The translations under genes and the position numbers were made by a program. Below the pieces are notes generated by a model, which worked only from the letters and a program-made list of their open reading frames with translations, searched no databases and was not told the origin of the DNA. Below, one piece after another: positions 22,716-33,883 of a DNA stretch of 64,000 nt (positions within the stretch are counted from its first letter, which is position 1; each line of letters starts with the position of its first letter). The stretch is taken from the NCBI GenBank assembly GCA_013339765.2, contig CM023454.1, positions 143,904,593 through 143,968,592 on the forward strand, in the 5' to 3' direction. The DNA comes from Haemaphysalis longicornis. Lineage: Eukaryota > Arthropoda > Arachnida > Ixodida > Ixodidae.

Positions 22716-23640
22716 ATGTCTGGCGACGAGGATAACGAGAGTGTGAGTGGCGGTAGCGATGTACAAAGTGAGGTGCTCTCAGAGCGCCAGATGGAGTACA
22801 ACTTGAAAATGGCAAGGGAGCGCCGAAAAAACGCTAAAAACTGGAACTTGCTCTTGCCAATAGTGCCTCTCGATCGCGTGAGCCCAGCCCAGCTGGCAGT
22901 GCGTCTCCGCGCGGTAGGAACAATGGTTTGCGGTACCATGCGAAAATGCTGGCAGGGCGCATTCCCAAGATTTCCCACGGACGCGGAAGTACCGATATTG
23001 GTTTGAATCGGTTTGAAAGCACACTCTTGGCATACGAAGTCCCTAAGGAGTTCTGGGGGCAGATAGTGTTTCCATTATCGCCGAGAGGGTCGAGTACCTG
23101 TCAACAAGACTAACTCCCGCTCAACACCGGTCAAGGAGGTGGTACTTGAGGAGCTGAGGCTTTCACCCTCAGAGTACCAAAAGTGGTTCCTCGGGGCTCG
23201 CAAGCGTAAGTCGGAGACATGGAAAAGCTTCACCACCCGCCTTCGCAGCTACCTAAATTCTACGTGGAAGCGAGAGGTGTGTCAACCTTCGAAAAGCTGT
23301 GGACCTGCTCGTGGCCGATCAGCTGAAGACGGGGCTGACCGAGGAGGCTTTGAAATACGTGAGGCTGCGTGAGAGGGGCCAGCTGGTTTGACGCATTCAG
23401 AGTCCGCGAAGCTGCTGCAGACCTTTGAGGGTGCCGCAGGAAACAAAGACGCTAGCGCTGAGGCTAACGTGACCAACGAGGAAAAACCGGCGACTAAGCC
23501 GAGCGGGTGACAACCCGAAGGGGGCACGGAAACTTCCGCAGGGGCCCAAGACAAGGTTTAACCAACAGAGCAAGGGGAAACCTAGCGCATGCTTCGAATG
23601 CGGAGCGGAGGGTCACCTGCGCCCAAACTGCCCACGTGTC
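22716..23640 (+). pseudogene. gag-like region with zinc knuckle
   Basis: An ATG at 22716 opens a 97-codon frame (MSGDEDNESVSGG...), acidic at first and then basic and helical. Later pieces in shifted frames carry capsid-like sequence (LLAYEVPKEFWGQIVFP, LSPSEYQKWFLGARKR). A CCHC knuckle lies at 23590-23631: CFECGAEGHLRPNC, spacing C-x2-C-x4-H-x4-C. The capsid and knuckle order is that of LTR-element Gag, which packages element RNA. At least three frameshifts break it. Confidence 0.78.
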
Positions 23641-23699
23641 CGAGAGCGACAGACAGCCGCGACAAAACGCGCCAGCGCGCACGAAAGGCTAATCGCGCG

Positions 23700-24010
23700 G
23701 GTCGCCACCGAGGGACCTACAGGTGTGGGGGATCGCTTAACGAGCGTAACCATGCACTGTGGGAACCAAGAGATAAGCTCAATAGTGGATACCGGAGCAG
23801 AAATCACTGTCGTGCGGGAGAGCATCGTGCTCGACGCGCTAACGGAGTCTCACGGCACCGTGAAGCTTGCGTCCGCGTTTGGGGAACAAGTCGAGGCTAA
23901 GCTAGTAGTCCTCCCGCTTGCACTAAGGGCGGGCCAGGCGATTTTCTCCAACGTCGGGGAAGGGACTCCAGTGCTTTGCGCACGTCACCGACAAGCTAAC
24001 ATCGCGTGCA
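23700..24010 (+). pseudogene. Retroviral-type aspartic protease
   Basis: The frame 23725-24010 contains SSIVDTGAEITVV with the DTG active-site triad at 23787-23795, 60 codons or so after the zinc knuckle. A flap-type region follows. Length and position fit the protease of a gag-pol polyprotein. The frame then runs into unrelated acidic sequence. Confidence 0.75.
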
Positions 24011-24249
24011 GACTGTTTGCTATCCGCGGGAGGATTGGGGGCGTTCTGCAGGAAAACCGAGATCAGGAGCAGGAGGCAACCGGGGATGGTCGCGACACAG
24101 ACGAAGCGCGAGGAGCTGGTAGCCGCGCTTGAGCTGAACGAGGCAGACGCTCCCCAAGAAACCCTGGAACAGGGTGAGGAAAACGCGAACGAAGCGGTAA
24201 CCGGTGAGGTTGACGGCGACGCGGGTGATAGCATTCACGAACGAGAGCC

Positions 24250-25500
24250 TGCCGCGAGTGACACGCAAGCGCTTAGAGCAGAGCAAAAGGGCGACACAAC
24301 CCTCGAAAAAGCGTGGCGCGATGCAGCCGATGGGAAGGGAGGCATGCTGGTTATCGAGGGCTTGCTCTACCACCGAGACAAGGTGCTGGGGGAGCCGATC
24401 AAGCAGTTGGTTTTTGCCAGTGGCGCGTCGGCCGCCAAGTACTCAGACTGGCTCACGAATCGCCCTGGGGTGGTCACCTAGGTTGTCGAAAAACCTAGCT
24501 CTAGAATAAAGTACAGCTTCTATTGGCCAGGCATGGAGAAGGACATCCAGGAGTGGTGCAACAGCTGTCACGGTTGTCAGGTGAGGTCAGACCAGCGACT
24601 AACAGACCGCATGCCGATAGCTCCGCTAAGCCGGCCAAAATACCCATTCCAGAAAGTGAACATCGACGTGGTAGGGCCGATAGACCCACCTTCGAGACGT
24701 GGATACCGATACGCGTTATGCGTCGTGGACTTGTGTACTCGTTGGCCGGAGGTGGTCTGCCTAAGATCATTGACCGCGAAGGCTACCTGCGACGCGCTGC
24801 TGACGGTGTTCGCTAGGACGGGAGTCCCCGGAAGTAGTTAGCTCAGACTGCGGGACAAACTTTACCGCGCAGCTCACCACCGAGTTTCTGGCGCGGCTCG
24901 GGTGTTCCCCGCGGTTCTCTACACCCGACCACCCTGAGAGCAACGGAGCGGTAGAGCGTTGGAACCGGGTGTTCAAAAATATGCTTTTCCATGTGGTAGG
25001 CGAACACGCGGGCGAATAGGATAAGTTCGTCCCATTTTTGCTCTGGGCTTACTGCGAGGTGCCACATGACACAACCGGGGTGTCCCCATTTCGGTTGTTG
25101 TATGGCAGGGACCCGGTCGGCCCGCTAGCTATTCTCCAACGCTCGTGGACAGGAGAACAGGAGCTCCCGATCGCCCTAGCTGAGAGTCCCGAGCAATACT
25201 TGCTGAAATTGAGGCGAAAACTTCAACAAGCGGCCGAAGCTGCAGAAGGGACAAGCGCTAAGCGCCAGCGCGAATACGCTACCCACTACAACCTACGCAC
25301 TTACCACCCCGAAGTCCTTCGACCCCGGGACCAGGTGCTAGTGTTCGATGATAAGCGACCAGGAAAGTTATACCCTAAGTGGTTGGGTCCGTATACAGTC
25401 AGGGAGAAATACAGGCAGCATTCCTACTATGTAGAGAAGCCGGAGGGAGCACGCATGCTGGTCCACGGTAACCGACTGCGACCCTACACCTGCCGAGTGC
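24250..25500 (+). pseudogene. Integrase, located upstream of RT
   Basis: Zinc-binding module in shifted frames: RLAHESPWGGHLGCRKT (two histidines) and WCNSCHGCQ (CxxC, near 24555-24580). Catalytic core: NIDVVGPI (first Asp, near 24660), SSDCGTNF (second Asp, near 24838-24860) and PESNGAVERWN (Glu, near 24935-24965), a DDE triad. C-terminal module with KWLGPYTV and VHGNRLRPY (GPY/F type) in the frame starting 25038. There are a stop near 25018 and frameshifts near 24480 and 24835. It would insert element cDNA. The same open frame continues into the RT without a break. Confidence 0.88.
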
Positions 25501-25599
25501 AGAAGATTGGCGTCATATTTCATGACGACCAGGACTTCGGAGAAGTCGAATACGTGCCCAGGAAAATTGCTGCGGCTGAGGTTGCCCCAGTGCTCCCTG

Positions 25600-26525
25600 A
25601 GGAGAAAACCTTGCACCTACGCCCGGAGGATAGGGTCAGCATAAGCGAATTGTTTCAGCACTACGCCTCCCTGTTTTCCGGAAACTTAAGAATCGCTAGG
25701 GTGGGAGAGCACAGGATTAAACTCATCGAGGGCGCGGAACTGAAGCGGAACCGTCCGTACCGCATGCCGGATGCATTGAAGGGAGAGGTGACGAAGCAGG
25801 TGAACGAACTGCTAGAGCTAGGCCTTATATACTGGTGCGAAAGTCCTTCCGCCCACCAGTTGGAGTGCGTTTCGAAGAAGGATGGCACGATAGGAATGTG
25901 CGTCGATTATCGGAACCTAAACGTGATCACCGAGCCCGATGCTTTTCCTATGGGTTGCCCTCAGGAGTTGGTTTTGAAGGTAGGCAAGGCACATTTCATC
26001 ACCTTGATCGACCTACGACGCGGGTATTGGCAGGTACCACTTGTGGAGAGTTCTCAATTGGCTACCGCGTTCGTGTCGCACATGGGACAGTTCGCGTGGC
26101 GGGTGATGCCTTTGGTCTGCGAAATGGCAGCCGCCAGCTTTTCAGCGAAATTATGAACCAGCTGCTCGCACCTCATGAGGGTTATGCTTGCGCCTACCTC
26201 GACGACATTGCCGTTTTTCAGCGAGTCGCTGCCCGAGCACCTGCGGCAGTTAGACGCCCGTGTTTGCGACGCTCGCCTCGGTGGGCCTCTCGGCGAACTT
26301 AGAGAAGTGTCAGATCGCGCAGTCTTCCATACGCTACCTGGGTCACGTGGTGGGTTCCGGGAAGCATGGCCCCGACCCGGCAAAGATGGAGGCGATCAAA
26401 GGGCTTAAGGTACCCCAGACTAAGAAAGAGCTCAGGAGCGCGCTGGGCCTGTGCGGATATTACAGGGACTATGTACCTAACTTTGCCACCATCGCGAAAG
26501 CCTCTGACTCAGTTGACGGCTAAGG
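25600..26525 (+). pseudogene. Ty3/gypsy reverse transcriptase
   Basis: The frame that begins in integrase continues through RNRPYRMPDALKGEV (palm entry), SKKDGTIGMCVDYRNLN (near 25875-25923) and ITLIDLRRGYWQVPL (catalytic Asp in LIDL, near 26000-26045). A frameshift near 26050-26150 leads to AYLDDIAVF with YLDD at 26195-26206, then RYLGHVVGSGKHGPDPAKM in a third frame at 26260-26523. These are the standard boxes of Ty3/gypsy RTs. It is frameshifted and inactive. Confidence 0.88.
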
Positions 26526-26619
26526 GCACTCCCTCTCGCATCCCATGGTCTACTGAAGCCGATCATTCCTTCAAAATGATAACAACGTGCTCTCTGTGAT
26601 GCCACCTCCTTGACAACAC

Positions 26620-27020
26620 CCGATATCACCAAACCCTTTTGGCTGTTTACCGACGCGTCAGCCATCGCCGCGGGAGCCGGTTGGCTCAACTGACCAACGA
26701 CGGCAAGGAGCTGCCGATAGCATTTGCCAGCCCACCGCTTCACGCCACTCAATCGAGAGTGGTCCACCATTGAACGCGAGGCATTCGCGGTGATTGGGGG
26801 TCTAGGAAGTTCGATACTTGTGGTATTTGGCGCCCAAGTCATAGTCGTGTCCGACCACAACCCACTCAGTTACCTCACCCAACAGTACCGCAAGGAGCAA
26901 AGCTCACGCGTTGGGGCCTTGCATTGCATGCGGTATACATGTTGTAAAACAACACCGGAAAGGCGAGGCACACGCCAACGCGGATACCCTGTCCCGACTT
27001 CCGGACGAGTGCTGGAAGTA
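26620..27020 (+). pseudogene. RNase H domain
   Basis: Follows RT: WLFTDASAIAAGAG with its catalytic Asp near 26650, STIEREAFAVIGG near 26763-26803 and VVSDHNPLSYLTQ near 26843-26880. These are the usual TDAS, ERE and DHxPL landmarks of LTR-element RNase H. The frame shifts once near 26690-26740. No integrase follows it, which confirms the unusual order of this element. Confidence 0.82.
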
Positions 27021-27398
27021 GGCGCAGTACGGCTCTGACATACGCATTGCCGGGGGAACAGCGTGGGGAGGCCACCGGTGCCGGTGTGTCTGCGAGTGTG
27101 TGCGCGTAGACGAAACCGGAAACACTGAAGAAGTGGCCGTATGAAACAGTCGTCTAGCCAGTGGAGATCAGTGTACCTGTGGTGTTTCTATGTGTTTTTT
27201 TTTTTCTGTTCCTTTTGTCTAGCATTGCGGTATTGTGGTGTCAGGGGTGTAGCGTGTCTCAGGTTATATTGTGTCATTTTAGTTTCAGTTCTAAGCCCTA
27301 AACTGCGTGAAAAAACAATAGCTACATGCAGCTGACTTTCATTTTTTTTGTTCTGCTAATACTGAGTTCAAGTTATTGGCAGAATCTTGGCATGGGGG
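27021..27398 (+). other. Untranslated end of the LTR element with short purine tract
   Basis: T-rich non-coding sequence ending in GGCATGGGGG just before the 3' LTR start TGTAAGCC at 27399; the G run could prime plus-strand synthesis. No gene is visible. Confidence 0.5.
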
Positions 27399-27804
27399 TG
27401 TAAGCCGCTGCGTAATTCTCGTTTGTTTACCGGCGAGACGCGAAGTGGAAGCCGTGAGCGCATCCTCGCGTTCCTGCATTTGTGCGGCGAGAGGAGGGGG
27501 TGATTTTCCCGAGAACCTTCGTTGCGCTGGCATGCGGTCAGCTCTTGCCCGCGGGTCGGGCGGCGGGCCGTCCTTGGCCTCGGGAGGGGAATTAGCCCCG
27601 ACTTCCTCATTGTGCCGGTGAGCGCCCGTGGACAAAGGCGAGGCGGCGAGACGTTAAGACGTTGCTATAAGGCGTTAGTTGAGACAGTTCTAAGCCGTCC
27701 GGCTTTCGCTTTGTAGATTTACCGCCCGTTCAACCTTGTGGGGTGACTGCGCCTCACGGTATGCGACTTTGTGTAGCCGAGGCCTTGCCTTGGTTTAGCG
27801 GTGG
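27399..27804 (+). repeat. 3' LTR of the gypsy-like element, first half
   Basis: Matches 21281-21687 of the 5' LTR and stops at GCGGTGG, where a 1.85-kb THAP element is inserted. Confidence 0.88.
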
Positions 27805-29658
27805 CAGAGTCCTTCAATGCTTTACTGGTCACGAAACTGCTCCGTAACTCAATGGGAGAGATTCATATGCTGCGTTTGGCCGCCGCGCGGTGGCGCCACC
27901 CTCTCACTGAGGTCACTCCTCGGGCGGCGTTGCGCTGGCCCGAACGGCGGAGCCGCGGCGAGTTGTGTTTGTTTTGTGCGGGAAAACAAATGTAACGTGC
28001 ATCTCGGGCTCTCGTGATGCGACTTAAGTAGTGCAACGACGATGCCTAACATATGTTGCGTCCCGGGATGTCGTTCCTTGTACAACGATACCACAGAAAA
28101 TGTTTCCTTGTTCTGTTGACCGAGCGACGGGGAGCTGCGAGAGAAATGGAGGCGCGCCATCCCAAGGCAAGAAACGGGAGATTTCAGCTTCGATTATAAG
28201 TGTGTGACAGTGCGTGGAAATGCACTGTGTGTGAGAATGGAAAAAGCAATGTACCCCTTTGAGAGCATCGTGGACCTAGAATTGCACAAGGCTAACTTAA
28301 AGCCGGATTTTTGTGATATCAGTCAGGTTGTAGCCGTGCTTCATTACCTGTTTGCAAACTTGTATTACCTTGCGCTCAGGCTCGCGTGTAAAAAAGCTTT
28401 TACTTTTCATATTTCCGCGAATTATCCCATAGGGTTCGTCTTGTTTGTTTTGTAACCGCGCGTGGCCGATTCCGGTTTCTTATCTGGCGTTTCAACCGGA
28501 GCGCCCGTTCGCTCTTTTTGTCGTACGTCCCGTCGGGCAATGTTGTTTGATATGAAAAGGGTGCCACCTTGTCGCCAACTTGATTTTTTGTTTCTTCGAC
28601 AATGTTCTCGATCCCATTTCCATGGATCTGAAATTAATAAACGTTCCGAGAGTAATGCATGCATTGCAAACGCCGCGCAACTCACTTTATTGACGTTCAT
28701 CTGTGCACGTCACACTGCGGACTGCTTCTTCGACGTTTGTGTTTCATTCTAGTCATCTGTAGAACAGTAGCTCCCTAGCTCGCTGCATTCAGAAAAGCTT
28801 TGCGTCGTTCTTGGCTACGTGGCAATATTCTGTTTCCTCCGTGTGCTCCACATCGCACCGCGAAAAAATAAATTTTTGTACGCTGGACCACGCTCTTTTG
28901 TCTCCCTTCGTAACATTGAATTTTTGTTGCGTGTGATAAAATCAGTTTTATTGCTATTTTTTTCGCTTCCTGTTTTTGCAAATTGCAAAGCGTGGAAGCG
29001 GAAAGACACATGGTGCAACATATATCTCTTCGTGTTTTGATCCTTCGCGTTTCTGCAGGGTTTTAGATGTTCTCAAGTATGTATCCACTCATTGAAACGA
29101 CAATACTATTGGGCTATCTCTTTTAGTGTTCTGTGCATTCCAGAGCAATCAACGGATTCATTAAGCGTAGTCTGAACGACGCGTTCTTGGTTTCTTTCAG
29201 TTTTTTTTTATTGTGTTATTGATAGGCCCGCAGCAGTCCGTGACTACGCAGCTACCGTACGTGTGGTATTTACAACATTTGCTTTAAGAAAAGAAGAAAT
29301 AGAGATTTAAAAATCCGAAAACACGACGGCGCAGCGCTTGTGCCAGAGCACGCAGAAGCCGTTGCCGTTCGCGGCCGAAGTCTACGGTAATTTACTACAA
29401 AAAATAAAACCCCATTGAAGGAAGGGGATGACTTGACTATTCATTGCTAACTACTACGAAAAAAAACACTTAATCAGCGCACAGACACCAAAAGCAGCGA
29501 GCGTTTGCACGCCAAGAGCAGGCCAATACATACCAATACGCTGCGAAAGCGGCGGCTGGATGACCTTCGTGCGGCGGTGGCGCCTGTAGTGGCGCGCGCG
29601 GTCCCTATATGAAACTAGCGCCGAAGTTTCGTGACCAGTATAGCATTGAAGGACTCTG
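27805..29658. mobile_element. THAP-type DNA transposon inside the 3' LTR
   Basis: Terminal inverted repeats of 34 bp with one mismatch, starting CAGAGTCCTTCAATGCT, at 27805-27838 and 29625-29658. It is flanked by GCGGTGG, a 7-bp match that becomes 8 bp if one mismatch is allowed; the unoccupied site is seen in the 5' LTR at 21681. The interior has one decayed THAP exon (28042). The 8-bp-like duplication and THAP domain suggest a P-type family; a CAG...CTG end would also suit hAT. It is the youngest layer of the nest. Confidence 0.82.
28042..28206 (+). pseudogene. THAP zinc-finger first exon, interrupted
   Basis: ATG at 28042 opens MPNICCVPGCRSLYND (C-x-C-type start of a THAP finger). After an in-frame TGA at 28117 it continues PSDGELREKWRRAIPR, which holds the conserved tryptophan. 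It then reaches DYKC, where a GTGACA could be a splice donor (about 28204). The His of the C2CH set should lie in a next exon, which I could not find. THAP domains bind transposon ends in P-type transposases. This one is broken. Confidence 0.65.
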
Positions 29659-30316
29659 GCGGTGGCAATAACGTTCGCGGAAAGCTGACTAGGAGTTGCG
29701 TGAGAGAGATTATCGGGTAATGTGACCGCGGGGGTGACATGTTTACGATTGGTTAGTTCTTTTTTTTGTGTGTGTGTTTTATTTGTTTCTAGTGGACCAA
29801 TCGGGGCTTTGAGAGCTGATGTCACCCTGATGTCAGCCCGGATAGTCCGCCTGACATCATGTGCACTCTCACACCAGCAGGGGCGCTGCCCAAATCCTAT
29901 AAATGCTAGGAACCCCATTACCGGGGGTCGGATTTTACTTCTTGCAGGCGCTTCGCGCCATCGGCTATGCCGAGCGTTCTTCTAAGATCCACCACTTGGG
30001 TCCATTCTCGTTTGTAGGTACCCTGTACCTTCGGCTATGCCGAGAGTCGTAACGAGTTGCCCCACTTTATGTAAATATTGTAAGTTTCTCTTGTAAATAG
30101 TACTGCCCATAAACTACAAGTTATATCGTACCCAAGCCTGCGTCTAATGGCTACCGGAATCCAGCAACCACCGAACCCCTCGACTCCTCGACGGCCGCCT
30201 CCGGCGGCTTAACAGATCGTCGGCCGCACTGGCGAACATCTCGTCTGGTCCTCATCGGCTGACGGCGGTACCAGCGGAGCCACCTTTGGGGGAGGAGTGT
30301 GAAGGAAAACTTTACT
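29659..30316 (+). repeat. 3' LTR of the gypsy-like element, second half
   Basis: Matches 21681-22355. It ends GGAAAACTTTACT, followed by the GTGCA duplication and LINE sequence. Confidence 0.88.
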
Positions 30317-30321
30317 GTGCA

Positions 30322-32576
30322 CTTTGTTTTTCTTGTTCGTAAATTGGACGTGATAGCATTTGGAGATGTTTAACTTCATCTGCCATTCTGTACACCAAGT
30401 GACAATTCTGTCAAGGTCCGTTTGCATCACATCTACGTCTTCGGCACATTTCACAGGATGATATATGATACAATCGTCCGCATATAACCGTACAGCGCAT
30501 TTAAGTCCGATGGGAAGATCATTGATGAAAATAAGAAAAAGTAGTGGTGCAAGGACGGAGCCCTGTGGGACTACAGATAAAACACTAACAGGAGATGATG
30601 AAACACCACTGATTAGGACCTGCTGCTCGCGATCACTCAAGTAGTCTTTCACCCAGCTTAGGGGATATTTGGGAAGGCCTAAAAACGACATCTTGTAAAG
30701 CAGAAAATTGTGCGGAACAACATCGAAAGCTTTTTGAAAATCTAAGAAAATAGCATCTACCTGCACACCTTTGTCGAAACCTAGAGCGATATCGTGAATA
30801 AGCTCAGTAAGTTGCGTTACACAAGATAAACCGGACCGAAACCCATGTTGCCACGGCGTGAAAAATGTATTATCTTGAAGGTGCTTGATAAGACATGAGT
30901 ATATAATATGTTCTAAGGTTTTACAGCAAACGCAGGTTAGTGAAACTGGTCTGTAGTTGCAAGGTTTATCTTTGTCACCGGTTTTATGTAGGGGTGTGAC
31001 GTTCGCTATTGTCCAGTCTCTGGGCAACGTTGCGCAGTTGAAAGATAGTGTGAATAGTACGACCAGAAAAGGAGCAATATGGGGTGCACAGCGTTTAAGA
31101 ACTTGATTTGATATGCCGTCAGGGCCATGCGCAGAGTGTGCATTCAGATTAGTGAGGAATGATTTTACCCCTGCTTCAGTTATCTGAATATCATTCATAT
31201 TTGTAAGTTGCGGAAAGGGAGTGGAAATCGTGAGTGGGTTTTCTTCCGAAAACACCGAATGAAAGTATGAATTAAAGCATTCAGCTCTACCTTTATCGTC
31301 TTTTATTATTACACCGCTGTGGGAAAGAGGTGGCATGCTAACAGAGTTTTTTTTATTGCTTTTTATGTAGTGCCATACTTCTTTTGGGTTTGTTTTGATT
31401 CTATCAGCAAAAGACGTTAAGTACTTCTGTTTTGCCTGTTTCATTTCTTGCTTAGGTTGGGCTCCTAGAACCTTTACTTTTGCCAGCAACGATGGCTGGT
31501 TTGTTCTGCGGAAGTTTTTGTACAACCGAGCTTTCCTTCTTATTGATGTACGTAGTTCGCGTGTAACCCATGGTTTTCCTCTCCGTTCCTTTGATGTAAT
31601 CATTTTTGAGGGTATAAATCAGTTTACTAACGTTAAAACTTTCTCTTTGAACAACGCCCATAACTGTTCTATGTTTAAATCGTTGCTGCTGGTCTAAGAA
31701 ATATGGCAAAAACGAGCTTAACTCGTTGTTAATGGAGTCACAGTTACCTTTATCGTACGAGAACACCTTTCTTTGTCGTGCTTTGCTTAATACTATGCTC
31801 TGACATACTACCGCACCTACCACCACATCGTGGTCGCTAATCCCTGGTGTTGCTATAACCGACGTCAGTAAGTCCTTGTGGTTGCTGAATAATAAATCTA
31901 GTATACTGCCGCCTGAGCCGCTAGACCGCATATGAAAATCTACAAATTGAAAAAGGTCGAATGTTCTAACTATTTCACAAAGAACACCATTATTCCCGGA
32001 ACAGTAATTTTCAACCGGTCGGTGGTCTCGCCATGTGATTTCGGGTAGGTTAAAATCACCGCCCAGCAGAATCGTCTCTGCTGATACAGCAGTCAGTGAT
32101 CGTGACAACCCCAGCAAGGGCTCAATACTATTTGATCCTGGCGGTCGATAAAAAGCACCCACAACCAGGCTGTTGCCATTACAAAATTATATTCTGCACC
32201 AAATAGATTCCGATGCTTTGTCAGCACAATGAAGGGGCATGCTCTGGAGGGTATCACGAACTAAAATAAATACGCCGCCACCACGCGTGTTGCGGTCTTT
32301 CCGATAAGAGACATAACGACTTGGAAAAACTTCAGTGTCTGAAACCTCGGCATCCAACCAAGACTCGGTTCCAAGTATTATGTCTGGTTGAACAATGCTG
32401 ACCAAAGTATCAAACTCGACGATTTTGTTTTTTAGGCTTCTGCAGTTTACATTTATAACGGTCAATTGATGAAGAGAGCGGTTACTGGATTTTGTTTCGC
32501 TACTGGTTAACTGCTGTCGGGTGACTTCGCTAACGACATCAGTGGTAGCATCATATGCATAGGTTTTTTTCGTCAA
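30322..32576 (-). pseudogene. LINE ORF2: AP endonuclease and reverse transcriptase
   Basis: Endonuclease at 32576-32187 (INVNCRSLKNKIVEFD, ILGTESWLD) and in another frame at 32162-31640 (LLGGDFNLPEITW, SDHDVVVGA), giving the N, E, D and SDH landmarks of APE-type nucleases. RT at 31603-30322: HGPDGISNQVLKRCAPHIA, NYRPVSLTCVCCKTLEHII, DFQKAFDVVPH, VVPQGSVLAPLLFLIFIND and the catalytic RLYADDCIIYH near 30470. It makes target-primed reverse transcripts in CR1/L2 LINEs. Frameshifts separate the parts near 32175 and 31600. It stops at the gypsy insertion and resumes at 21275. It starts in the region overlapping the end of ORF1. Confidence 0.9.
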
Positions 32577-33330
32577 TCGTCAACTTGTTGTATCTAAGCG
32601 TGTATTTTCTGTTGGTTTCTTTCGCATATGCTAAAGGTTTTGCTCTTTCTTGGCGAACATTCTTCGAGTAGTCTTCACTAATTGAGATTTTTGTGCCCTT
32701 AAGTTTCAGTGCAGCAGAAAGGACCCTTTGTTTGTCTTTAAAAAGGCCGAATTTGACTATAATTGGACGTGGTCTCTCGACCGTGTGTTTACCTATTCTA
32801 TGTGCTCTTTCTATTGATGAAGGATTTACAGTGACGTTGAGTTTTTCAGCGCATAACTGAATAACCTTTGCTTCGGATTCATCCCAAGTTTCTTTTCCGC
32901 TATCAGGTATCCCAAAGAAACAAGAGATTATTTCTACGCGAGCGATTTTCTATGTCATCCTGTTTGTCCATAACATTCCGTCGGCGTATACAAATTGGTT
33001 AGTTTTGGGCACGAAGCTCCGAGGTTACATCATTGATTGCTATTGGTCCTTCCTTCAGTTCCTGAAGTTTTGTCTTGATAGCTACTAATTGCTTTGGTTT
33101 ATATGATCCTGTCCTGTTTTTAACGCCTCGATTTCGGCTAGAATTTTTCGTTGTCCCTCCAGTATTTCAGGTAAGCAGCGGATTGTGTTCATTAGTTTCT
33201 ATTCCTCTTCCCTGGACAGAGGTCGTGAGTTTTCTTCTACATCGCCCGCTAACAGTATCTTTTCTCCAAAAACAGCCAGAGCTATATATGCCCACAAAGT
33301 GGTTATTTTCAAACAAATAACACTCTAAAG
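32551..33330 (-). pseudogene. LINE ORF1 with decayed 2A-like motif
   Basis: The minus strand starts with a hydrophobic stretch and LLAGDVEENSRP (33255-33220). It then has a stop, helical sequence (LPEILEGQRKILAEIEALK), and a nucleic-acid-binding part: DDIENRSRRNN, FGIPDSGKETWDESEAK, SIERAHRIGKHTVERPRPII, VKFGLFKDKQRVL. It ends with a stop at 32551-32553 that overlaps the ORF2 frame. The later part is the FP/ORF1-type protein common in CR1-like LINEs, and the same type is intact at 63305-64000. There are stops near 33208 and 33015 and a frameshift near 32923. Confidence 0.75.
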
Positions 33331-33883
33331 ACCTATAATGGGCCCCGGCTCCGATCTACAAGATCTTCCTGTTCGTTTATGACGGTAAAACAAACCAACC
33401 TGAAGAAGCAGAGTTCGTAAGCGAGTTGTCTGCATGTCGGTACCGGAGCCCAATCTTCCCGCGTCCGCTCACACACTTATGTAGACTGTGATCACATGAC
33501 GAGTGCCACTCGTGCCGCCAGGCGATCCCTGTAATCACTTGACTCTCGCATGTGCTGGATCCGAGCCGCGCCATGAACAGGTGTCGCTGATTACGGCTGG
33601 ACACACTGCGTCTTCGGAGTCGTCATCCCGATCGTGAAAAATGGTGCCCTGCTTTGCGTCTGCAGCGAGAAGCTGTTGCCGCACTTGCGATGAGTAGCAG
33701 GCCTCGTAGTCTCAGTGCACTGCCAGGAAAAACCAGGCATGCTCCGTGTTCATCGTAGTTGCCGCCTGGTAACCACGGCGAAAATCCGGTAGCCGACGCT
33801 GCCCCAACAGCCTGTAAGAGCTGAAGAAACAGAGTCCGTAAGCGCGTTCCTGCATGTCGGTACCGGAGCCTAGCGGTACCGGA
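33331..33883 (-). promoter_or_regulatory. Probable 5' region of the LINE with a repeated segment
   Basis: A ~65-bp segment (CTGAAGAA(G/A)CAGAGT..., ending TGCATGTCGGTACCGGAGCC) occurs at about 33400-33461 and again at about 33822-33871. Repeated 5' modules are common in LINE promoters, but no promoter motif is proven here. Confidence 0.4.

Larger units (their letters stand above)
21281..30316 (+). mobile_element. Ty3/gypsy-like LTR retrotransposon with integrase before RT
   Basis: Full-structure element: 5' LTR 21281-22355, primer site, gag, protease, integrase, reverse transcriptase, RNase H, purine-rich tract and a 3' LTR (27399-30316) split by another transposon. It is flanked by GTGCA at 21276-21280 and 30317-30321. 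It is inserted in LINE ORF2. Domain order is PR-IN-RT-RH, not the PR-RT-RH-IN usual for Ty3/gypsy. Many frameshifts and several stops make it inactive. No envelope-like frame is seen. Confidence 0.88.
20476..33880 (-). mobile_element. CR1/L2-type LINE, interrupted by an LTR retrotransposon
   Basis: Minus-strand element: 5' region about 33880-33331, ORF1 33330-32551, ORF2 32576-30322 continuing at 21275-20840, and a 3' tail of ATTT repeats (AAAT on the element strand) at 20476-20500. Without the LTR element it is about 4.4 kb, a normal full length for CR1/L2 elements. No target duplication is visible at its ends. It lies inside the P-type transposon. It is frameshifted and inactive. Confidence 0.85.

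Noticed and set aside
24017..24481. Separate gene between protease and integrase
   Set aside because: Its C-terminal part leads into the integrase zinc-binding module; it is polyprotein sequence with a frameshift.
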